Shown one piece after another: positions 1 through 5,289 of a stretch of 8,489 nt of DNA. The position numbers and the translations under genes are program-made. Under the pieces are notes generated by a model, which saw only the letters and a program-made list of their open reading frames with translations, was not told the DNA's origin and searched no databases. Every line of letters starts with the position of its first letter. Within the stretch, counting starts at the first letter, position 1. The DNA is from an uncultured Actinomyces sp. GTDB lineage: Bacteria > Actinomycetota > Actinomycetes > Actinomycetales > Actinomycetaceae. The stretch covers positions 1-8,489 of the forward strand of contig CACYEE010000246.1 of the NCBI GenBank assembly GCA_902773415.1, read 5' to 3'.

Positions 1-40
1 CGGGAGCGCCGCGGTCCGCCGTGTGCGCGTAGACTGGCCC

Positions 41-60
41 GGCAGGCGCCGGCAGGCGCC
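41..60. repeat. tandem 10-bp repeat, two copies
   Basis: GGCAGGCGCC occurs twice back to back (41-50 and 51-60) and runs into GGCGCGC. It lies just before the ribosome binding site of the metY-like gene. Each unit contains the palindrome GGCGCC. No function can be assigned, and GC-rich simple sequence is expected by chance in this genome. Confidence 0.5.
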
Positions 61-91
61 GGCGCGCACGAACGAGGCCGAAGGAGGCAGC

Positions 92-1366
92 ATGCATATC
101 GATACCGTCGCAGTTCAGGGCGGCTACCGTCCCGGAAACGGCGAACCGCGCGAGGTTCCCATCTACCAGTCGACGACATGGCGCTACGAATCCTCAGCCG
201 CAATGGGCAAGCTCTTCGACCTGGAGGCTTCCGGCTACTTCTATACCCGCCTCCAGAACCCCACGAACGACGCCGTTGCCGCGAAGATTGCCGAACTCGA
301 AGGCGGAAGCGCCGCGATGCTCACCTCTTCGGGGCAGGCCGCAAACTTCTTCGCCGTCTTCAACCTCGCCTCCGCCGGCGACCACGTCGTCTCCGCCTCC
401 ACGATCTACGGAGGCACCTACAACCTCTTCGCCCACACGATGAAGCGCATGGGAATCGACTTCACCTTCGTCGCCCCCGGCTGCACCGACGCCGAGCTTG
501 AGGCGGCCTTCCGTCCGAACACCAAGGCCGTCTTCGGCGAGACCGTCGCCAACCCGGCCCTCGCCGTGCTCGACATCGAACGCTTCGCCGCCGCCGCCCA
601 CGTCCACGGCGTGCCGCTCATCGTCGACAACACCTTCCCCACGCCCGTCAACTGCCGACCCGTCGAATTTGGCGCCGACATCGTCACCCACTCCACCACG
701 AAGTACATGGACGGCCACGGCACGGCCGTCGGCGGGGCCATCGTCGACTCCGGCAGGTTCGACTGGCTCGCCCATGCCGACAGGTTCCCCGGCCTCACCG
801 AGCCCGACGAATCCTACCACGGCGTCGCCTACGCCCGGGATTTCGGCCTTGAAGGCGCCTTCATCACGAAGGCCACGGCCCAGCTCATGCGCGACTTCGG
901 CGCCATCCAGGCCCCGCAGAACGCCTTCTATCTCTCTCTCGGCCTCGAATCGCTGCACCTGCGCATGGCTCGCCACACCGAAAACGGGCAGAAGGTGGCC
1001 GAATTCCTCGCTGCCCATCCGAAGGTCCCGTGGGTGCGCTACCCGGGCCTGCCGGGCGACGAGGACTACGAGCTCGCCCGGAAGTACATGCCGAAGGGAA
1101 CCTGCGGCGTGGTCAGCTTCGGCGTGGCCGGCGGACGCTCCAGGGCCGAGAAGTTCATGGGCAATCTCAAGCTCGCCCAGATCGCCACGCATGTGGCCGA
1201 CGCCCGCACCTGCTGCCTGCACCCGGCCTCGGCGACGCACCGCCAGATGAACGACGCCGAGCTTGAGGCCGCGGGCATCTCGCCCGATCTCGTGCGCTTC
1301 TCCTGCGGCATCGAGGCGGCCGAGGACATCATTGCCGACATCGAGCAGGCGCTCGGGGCCGTGTAG
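92..1366 (+). CDS. metY: O-acetylhomoserine sulfhydrylase (aminocarboxypropyltransferase), PLP-dependent
   Basis: A 424-residue Cys/Met-metabolism PLP enzyme (fold type I), cytoplasmic. The family joins sulfide to O-acetylhomoserine to give homocysteine and acetate, the direct-sulfhydrylation route to methionine. Visible landmarks are the phosphate-binding Tyr-x-Arg of a neighbouring subunit (YTRLQNPTN, Arg53), SSGQAA near residue 80, the cofactor Asp in VDNTF (Asp179), and the Schiff-base lysine in HSTTKYMDGHG (Lys204). The ending CGIEAAEDIIADIEQAL is typical of the family, and the length is normal. I start at ATG 92 because AAGGAGG (81-87) sits 4 nt upstream and the family begins at this point. 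The frame is open back to a GTG at 23, but that stretch is Arg-rich and unlike the family. A strong stem-loop follows the stop, so it looks monocistronic. Its promoter is at or beyond the window edge. A sulfide-using homologue acting on a related ester, or a gamma-lyase, is less likely. Confidence 0.93.
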   Translation: MHIDTVAVQGGYRPGNGEPREVPIYQSTTWRYESSAAMGKLFDLEASGYFYTRLQNPTNDAVAAKIAELEGGSAAMLTSSGQAANFFAVFNLASAGDHVVSASTIYGGTYNLFAHTMKRMGIDFTFVAPGCTDAELEAAFRPNTKAVFGETVANPALAVLDIERFAAAAHVHGVPLIVDNTFPTPVNCRPVEFGADIVTHSTTKYMDGHGTAVGGAIVDSGRFDWLAHADRFPGLTEPDESYHGVAYARDFGLEGAFITKATAQLMRDFGAIQAPQNAFYLSLGLESLHLRMARHTENGQKVAEFLAAHPKVPWVRYPGLPGDEDYELARKYMPKGTCGVVSFGVAGGRSRAEKFMGNLKLAQIATHVADARTCCLHPASATHRQMNDAELEAAGISPDLVRFSCGIEAAEDIIADIEQALGAV

Positions 1367-1402
1367 GCCGGCCCGGCTTGCATGTTCCTTCCCGAATGGA
1401 TT

Positions 1403-1449
1403 GGGGGCGGGGCGGATTTCGTCCGAGCGGGCGAAAGCGCCCCGCCCCC
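1403..1449 (+). terminator. GC-rich stem-loop after metY
   Basis: A perfect 12-bp inverted repeat: GGGGGCGGGGCG (1403-1414) pairs with CGCCCCGCCCCC (1438-1449). Inside the 23-nt loop a second stem, TTTCG (1417-1421) with CGAAA (1432-1436), extends the hairpin. It begins 36 nt after the metY stop, where a terminator is expected. No T-run follows. A C-tract continues instead, so this is either a U-independent or Rho-assisted terminator or a 3'-end-protecting hairpin. Confidence 0.6.
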
Positions 1450-1455
1450 CCCCCC
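1445..1455. repeat. homopolymer tract of 11 C
   Basis: Eleven consecutive C residues, the first five shared with the right arm of the preceding hairpin. The tract is intergenic (between metY and the TDT transporter gene), so a length change would not shift a reading frame. It could vary by slippage or be miscounted in sequencing. Confidence 0.8.
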
Positions 1456-1480
1456 ATGCGTTCATGTGTGACGCGATGCA

Positions 1481-1580
1481 CGTTACATTTGCGTAACGGC
1501 GCGAGTTTTTGGGATGAAAGTCCCCCATTAAGAGTAAACTTGAGATAAACAGTGATTGTTCCTTGATTTATCTTGAGGTG
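1481..1580 (+). promoter_or_regulatory. candidate control region of the transporter-trmO operon
   Basis: An AT-richer stretch in an otherwise GC-rich window. It contains a perfect palindrome CGTTAC-N6-GTAACG (1481-1498), which looks like a protein-binding site. It also holds a 7-bp inverted repeat AGATAAA (1543-1549) / TTTATCT (1567-1573) directly before the start codon. A possible -10 is TAAACT (1535-1540), but no convincing -35 lies at 16-18 nt. The Shine-Dalgarno-like TGAGGTG (1574-1580) follows. The second inverted repeat would place the ribosome site next to a weak stem. Placement of the promoter itself is uncertain. Confidence 0.4.
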
Positions 1581-1584
1581 TATG

Positions 1585-2550
1585 ATGAATGCTCCTGTGA
1601 CGAAAATCCCCGTGTCGCTGGCGTTCCTTGCCTTGGGAATCGCCGGGCTTGCAGGCCTGGCCAACCGATTCGCCGGCCCCGGCACCGCGCTGGGAATCGA
1701 CGCGATTGCCCTGCTCGTTCTCGCCATCCTGACGCGCCGCATCCGTCGTTATCGGGCGGAATTCGCTTCCCAGATGCGCACCGCGCAAGGCGCGGCCGTC
1801 TTCGCCGGATTCCCCTATTCCCTCATCCTCGTTTCCGGCCATCTTGCGCCGCTCGCACCGACCGTCGCATTCTGGGCCTGGGCCGCGCTTTCGGTCGCCT
1901 CCGCCGTCTATCTCCTCTGGTTCACGGTGCGCTTCGCCGTTGCGATGGAAACACGCGATGTCGACCCGTCGCTATTCGTGCCGTACTGCGCCGTCGGCGT
2001 CGTGACGCTCTCCTCGCGCACCTTCGGAGTCGAGCCCCTGCGCGCCTTCGTCTTCCTCTTCGTCCTCGTCGGATTCGCGATTCTCGGAATCTCCTTCGCG
2101 GCGAGGCTGCGCAGCATGCCGCTCTCCGATGCCCAGGCGCCCTTCCTCGCGATTGCCTGCGCGCCGATGTCGATGGCCGCAGTCGCCTACATGTCGCTCA
2201 AGAACCCGAATCCCCATGTCGCCGCAGCGCTCGTGTTCCTCGCCCAGATTCTCTTCTTCCTCGTACTCGTCCAGATTCCGCGAATCTTCGCCGGCGGCCT
2301 CCGGCCGGCCATCGCCGCCCTCGCCTTCCCCTTCGCCATCACCGCGACCGCAGCCGTCGACGGCCTTGCCGCCCTGAAGACCCTCGGACTCTACGAGCAT
2401 GTCGCCTTCACCTTCTTCGCGTATCTCGAGACCGCGTTCGCGGCGGTCATGATCGTCGCCATACTCGGATCCTTCGTCCATTTCCTCGCCGACAAGGCGC
2501 GGCTCGCCCCGAAAATCACCGTTCCGGTGCCGTGTATCTTGGAGGCATGA
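1585..2550 (+). CDS. TDT (SLAC1/TehA) family membrane transporter
   Basis: A 321-residue, very hydrophobic protein resembling the tellurite-resistance/dicarboxylate transporter (TDT, SLAC1/TehA) family, whose members have ten membrane helices around a central pore and carry anions or organic acids such as malate. The N-terminal pattern PVSLAFLALGIAGLAGL (residues 9-25) matches the family's first helix. Further hydrophobic segments lie near residues 36-50, 70-90, 95-117, 130-146, 150-170, 186-206, 212-235, 242-262 and 277-303. A basic loop (TRRIRRYR, from residue 50) fits a cytoplasmic side. ATG 1585 is chosen because TGAGGTG (1574-1580) lies 4 nt upstream; ATG 1582 is possible and adds one Met. 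Its last 4 nt overlap trmO, implying translational coupling. The substrate is not evident. Organic acid, sulfite or another anion are all possible, and tellurite resistance should not be assumed. Confidence 0.75.
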   Translation: MNAPVTKIPVSLAFLALGIAGLAGLANRFAGPGTALGIDAIALLVLAILTRRIRRYRAEFASQMRTAQGAAVFAGFPYSLILVSGHLAPLAPTVAFWAWAALSVASAVYLLWFTVRFAVAMETRDVDPSLFVPYCAVGVVTLSSRTFGVEPLRAFVFLFVLVGFAILGISFAARLRSMPLSDAQAPFLAIACAPMSMAAVAYMSLKNPNPHVAAALVFLAQILFFLVLVQIPRIFAGGLRPAIAALAFPFAITATAAVDGLAALKTLGLYEHVAFTFFAYLETAFAAVMIVAILGSFVHFLADKARLAPKITVPVPCILEA

Positions 2551-3374
2551 GCAACCAGAATCCGAGCGGCCGGAATTCCGAAAGCGCGAACGGGGCAGGA
2601 GATTCCCGGCCATTCGGCATCCGCCCCATCGGCCATATCCGAACGCCGTACACGACGAAGTTCGGAATTCCGCGCCAGCCGGGCCTCGTTCGCTTTGAAG
2701 GGCGCATCGTCTTCGAACCCGAGTTCCGCAACCCCGCCGCGCTCCGCGGACTTGAGGGCTTCGACCGCATCTGGCTCATCTGGAGCTTTTCGCGCAACCT
2801 TCGCGATTCGTGGACTGCAACCGTGCGTCCGCCGCGCCTGGGAGGCAGCGCGCGCCAGGGAGTATTCGCGACCCGCTCGCCCTTCCGCCCCAACGGGCTC
2901 GGACTGTCCTGCGTCGAGCTTGCAGGCATAGACGACGCCGGTCCGAAGAGGCCCGTCGTGCGCGTGCGCGGCATGGATCTCGCAGACGGCACCCCGATCT
3001 TCGACATCAAGCCCTATATTCCCTACGCCGACGCCTTTCCCGAAGCGGCGGCCGGGTGGACGGCCTCGAGTTCGTGGCAGCCGATCGAGGAAGTCCGAAT
3101 CGGGGAACGCGAACTTGCCGCCGTGCCGCAGCGCCTTCGCGAGGGTCTCGTCGATCTGCTCAAGGCCGATCCGCGGCCCGCCTACCGGCGCGAAGGCGAC
3201 GACGGGCGCGTGTACTGGGTACCGGTCGACCGTTTTGCCGTCTACTTCCGCGTGGCGGGCCGGGTGTGCGAGGTGAGGGCCGTTCGGCGCCTCGACGACG
3301 CCGAGCTTGCGGAGCTGAGGGAGACGGGAAGGATTCGCGACGACGCCGGCCTGCTGAAGGGAGATTCGCCCTAG
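2547..3374 (+). CDS. trmO: tRNA (adenine37-N6)-methyltransferase TrmO
   Basis: A 275-residue protein of the TrmO (TsaA/YaeB, UPF0066) family, which methylates N6 of t6A at position 37 of threonine tRNAs using S-adenosylmethionine. The beta-barrel core is clear: IGHIRTPYTTKFGIPRQPG (residues 28-46), TVRPPRLGGSAR (92-103), FATRSPFRPN (107-116), DGTPIFDIKPY (147-157) and DPRPAYR (208-214) are signature stretches. It is about 40 residues longer than the E. coli protein as I recall it. The extra length is a Ser/Asn/Gly-rich, probably disordered N-terminus (about residues 1-24) and a charged C-terminal tail (about 249-275). The start codon overlaps the transporter stop (ATGA). GGAGG (2541-2545) lies only 1 nt before the ATG, unusually close, so initiation probably depends on ribosomes finishing the upstream gene. 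The frame is open further upstream, but that part is the transporter gene read in another frame. Confidence 0.93.
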   Translation: MSNQNPSGRNSESANGAGDSRPFGIRPIGHIRTPYTTKFGIPRQPGLVRFEGRIVFEPEFRNPAALRGLEGFDRIWLIWSFSRNLRDSWTATVRPPRLGGSARQGVFATRSPFRPNGLGLSCVELAGIDDAGPKRPVVRVRGMDLADGTPIFDIKPYIPYADAFPEAAAGWTASSSWQPIEEVRIGERELAAVPQRLREGLVDLLKADPRPAYRREGDDGRVYWVPVDRFAVYFRVAGRVCEVRAVRRLDDAELAELRETGRIRDDAGLLKGDSP

Positions 3375-3525
3375 AAGGCCCGGGGTTGCGTCGAACCGGC
3401 ATGCGCGGGGGCGTCACGGGGCGGCTGCGGGGCGCGACGGGGCGCTGCGTGACGGGCACGGTACGCAGGGCAGCCGGCGCGTGTCGGGACGGGCATGTGC
3501 GGCTTTTCCGGCATCCTCGATAGCT

Positions 3526-3536
3526 TCACGTCGAAT
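3526..3536 (+). repeat. direct repeat TCACGTCGAAT, copy 1
   Basis: An exact 11-mer that recurs at 3635-3645. This copy lies 43 nt upstream of the candidate -35 of aspA. Position and exactness suggest a possible activator or operator site. No known regulator consensus is recognised. Confidence 0.4.
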
Positions 3537-3579
3537 GTTTGCCGCCGTTTCCATCGCGAAATCGTAAAGAAATGGTCAA

Positions 3580-3607
3580 TTTACCGTATGCGACGCTGTA
3601 CCATGAT
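3580..3607 (+). promoter_or_regulatory. candidate sigma70-type promoter for aspA-dcuA
   Basis: TTTACC (3580-3585, 4/6 to TTGACA) and CATGAT (3602-3607, 4/6 to TATAAT) are separated by 16 nt in the AT-richest part of the gap. Transcription would begin near 3614, giving an aspA leader of about 220 nt that includes the small reading frame at 3667. I see no good FNR (TTGAT-N4-ATCAA) or CRP (TGTGA-N6-TCACA) site beside it. Confidence 0.35.
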
Positions 3608-3634
3608 GACTACTGGCACACAAGGTAGTGCAGA

Positions 3635-3645
3635 TCACGTCGAAT
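3635..3645 (+). repeat. direct repeat TCACGTCGAAT, copy 2
   Basis: The exact second copy, 109 nt after the first and about 20 nt downstream of the expected transcription start. The pair brackets the candidate promoter, an arrangement compatible with looping repression or with two independent sites. Confidence 0.4.
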
Positions 3646-3666
3646 CGAAATGGCGCGAGGAGAGAG

Positions 3667-3753
3667 ATGGAAACACGGGTTTTCATGGCAGGGACGGTGT
3701 CGACGGCATTGCCCTGCGCTTCGTGCGCTTTTCGAGGAGACTGCGCGCCCTAG
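3667..3753 (+). CDS. possible 28-aa Cys-motif leader peptide before aspA
   Basis: A short frame from ATG 3667 to TAG 3751-3753, with a strong Shine-Dalgarno GAGGAG (3657-3662) 4 nt upstream. It begins METR, the same four residues as AspA, and ends with PCASCAFRGDCAP. Cys17, Cys20 and Cys26 form CX2CX5C, the spacing of three N-terminal iron-sulfur ligands of FNR-type regulators (CQDCSISQLC in E. coli FNR), with a following Pro. It is in the aspA frame: only the single TAG separates it from 26 open codons and then the aspA ATG, 78 nt downstream of this stop. Codon choice is less GC-biased at third positions than in neighbouring genes, which argues against long-term protein selection. It could be a regulatory leader peptide, a remnant of a regulator gene, or chance. 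The ribosome site is the best evidence for translation. Confidence 0.35.
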   Translation: METRVFMAGTVSTALPCASCAFRGDCAP

Positions 3754-3831
3754 GGAAGGCAGACGAGGAAGCTGCCGCCACGCGCAAAGGCACGAACAAC
3801 GGCTCGCAAACCACAGCAGACAGGAGAAAGC

Positions 3832-5274
3832 ATGGAAACGAGAATCGAAGAGGATCTTCTCGGCAAACGTGAAATTCCGGCGGACGCCTATTGGGGCGTC
3901 CATACGCTTCGCGCAATGGAGAACTTCAAGATCTCGGGTCGCCTCGTCCAGGACGTTCCCGAGTTCGTCATCGGCATGGTGCAGGTCAAGAAGGCCGCAG
4001 CGCTCGCCAACGAGGAGCTGCACGCGCTTCCTCATGACATCGCCCAGGCAATCGTCGCCGGCTGCGACGAGGTCCTTGAAAAGGGCCGCTGCATGGACCA
4101 GTTCCCCTCCGATCTCTTCCAGGGCGGAGCGGGCACATCGGTGAACATGAACGCCAACGAGGTCGTCGCCAACCTTGCGCTTGAGCTGCTGGGATTCGAC
4201 AAGGGCCGCTATGACGTCATCAATCCCAACGACCATGTCAACAAGAGCCAGTCCACGAACTGCTCGTACCCGACCGGCCTGCACATGGCCTTCTACGCCA
4301 AGGCGATGAAGCTCGTGGCCGAACTCGAAAAGCTCGTCGAAGCCTTCGAGGCCAAGGGCGAAGAATTCAAGGACGTCCTCAAGATGGGCCGCACCCAGCT
4401 CCAGGACGCCGTGCCGATGACCCTCGGCCGCGAATTCAAGGCCTTCGCCACGAACCTCGGCGAAGAAGTGGACCACATCAACAGCGTCGCCAAGGAGTTC
4501 CTCGTCGTCAACATGGGCGCCACCGCCATCGGAACCGCGCTCAACACCCCCGACGGCTACCCCGAAGTGGCGGCAAGGAAACTGGCGGAGGTCACGGGCC
4601 TGGACATCACGTCCGCACCGGATCTCGTCGAGGCGACCGTCGACAACGGCGACTACGTGCTGGTGCACGGAGCGCTCAAGCAGCTGGCGATGAAGCTGTC
4701 GAAGACGTGCAACGACCTGCGCCTGCTCTCCTCCGGCCCGCGCTGCGGCCTGCACGAGATCAACCTGCCCGAGATGCAGGCAGGTTCCTCGATCATGCCG
4801 GCAAAGGTGAACCCGGTGATTCCCGAGGTGGTCAACCAGGTCTGCTTCAAGGTGATCGGCAACGACACCTGCGTGCTGATGTCCGCCGAGGCGGGCCAGC
4901 TTCAGCTCAACGTCATGGAACCCTCCATGGCGGAGGCGATGTTCGAGTCCCTCGCCATCCTGACCAATGCCATGAAGACCCTGCGCGAGAAGTGCGTCGT
5001 CGGCATCACGGCAAACGAGGACGTGACCCGCGACATGGTCATGGGTTCGATCGGCATCGTCACCTACCTCAACGAAATCATCGGTCACCACAACGGCGAC
5101 GAGATCGGCAAGGAAGCCGCTCGCACCGGAAAGTCCGTCAAGGACATCGTGGTCGAGCGAGGCCTGATGGCCGCCGAGGAAGTCGACGCGGTTCTCACGG
5201 TCGAAAAGTTCATGAACCCCTCGTACGACGGCCATATCTATGCCGACGACGAAAAGGGCATTCCTGAAAAGTAA
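3832..5274 (+). CDS. aspA: aspartate ammonia-lyase (aspartase)
   Basis: A 480-residue member of the aspartase/fumarase superfamily, colinear with E. coli AspA from RIEEDLLG onward. It deaminates L-aspartate reversibly to fumarate and ammonia as a cytoplasmic tetramer. Visible substrate-site residues are GGAGTS (Thr102), QSTN (Ser141, Thr142, Asn143), MGRTQLQDA (Thr188) and the signature loop GSSIMPAKVNP (318-328) with catalytic Ser319, Lys325 and Asn327. These combine with AspA-specific neighbours (VVNQVCFKVIGND) rather than fumarase ones. One oddity is Cys144 where E. coli AspA and most relatives have Asp after QSTN. AGGAG (3822-3826) lies 5 nt before ATG 3832, and the family start agrees. 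dcuA follows after 15 nt, the classic aspA-dcuA operon feeding fumarate respiration. The long leader may carry regulation. Confidence 0.96.
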   Translation: METRIEEDLLGKREIPADAYWGVHTLRAMENFKISGRLVQDVPEFVIGMVQVKKAAALANEELHALPHDIAQAIVAGCDEVLEKGRCMDQFPSDLFQGGAGTSVNMNANEVVANLALELLGFDKGRYDVINPNDHVNKSQSTNCSYPTGLHMAFYAKAMKLVAELEKLVEAFEAKGEEFKDVLKMGRTQLQDAVPMTLGREFKAFATNLGEEVDHINSVAKEFLVVNMGATAIGTALNTPDGYPEVAARKLAEVTGLDITSAPDLVEATVDNGDYVLVHGALKQLAMKLSKTCNDLRLLSSGPRCGLHEINLPEMQAGSSIMPAKVNPVIPEVVNQVCFKVIGNDTCVLMSAEAGQLQLNVMEPSMAEAMFESLAILTNAMKTLREKCVVGITANEDVTRDMVMGSIGIVTYLNEIIGHHNGDEIGKEAARTGKSVKDIVVERGLMAAEEVDAVLTVEKFMNPSYDGHIYADDEKGIPEK

Positions 5275-5289
5275 CAAGGAGCTTTCATC

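Larger units (their letters stand above)
3375..3831. other. 457-nt gap between trmO and aspA
   Basis: The first part (about 3380-3500) is G/C-rich low-complexity sequence with degenerate ACGGGGCG(G)CTGCG units (copies start at 3415 and 3437) and a weak inverted repeat CGTCACG (3412-3418) / CGTGACG (3448-3454) that might help end trmO transcription. From about 3520 composition becomes AT-richer and promoter-like. The last 165 nt hold a small reading frame and the aspA ribosome site. Larger frames crossing this gap look like no protein I recognise. Confidence 0.6.

Noticed and set aside
23..91. GTG start at 23 extending metY by 23 codons
   Set aside because: The extension is Arg-rich and not family-like, while ATG 92 has an ideal AAGGAGG 4 nt upstream.
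194..1528. 444-codon minus-strand open frame across metY
   Set aside because: Gly/Arg/Val-rich shadow of the metY codon bias with no recognisable domain or ribosome site.
1456..1548. 30-codon frame from ATG 1456 in the metY-transporter gap
   Set aside because: Preceded by a C-tract with no ribosome site, and it has no recognisable motif.
1540..1580. FNR-type box (TTGAT-N4-ATCAA) before the transporter gene
   Set aside because: TTGATTTATCTTGA gives only the left half-site; the right half does not match.
1563..2546. In-frame upstream extension of trmO giving a 603-codon fusion
   Set aside because: The upstream part is the transporter gene read in another frame and is Arg/Pro-rich. The TrmO core starts after ATG 2547.
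3747..3754. CCCTAGGG palindrome at the end of the leader reading frame
   Set aside because: An isolated 8-bp palindrome with no other supporting context; likely chance.
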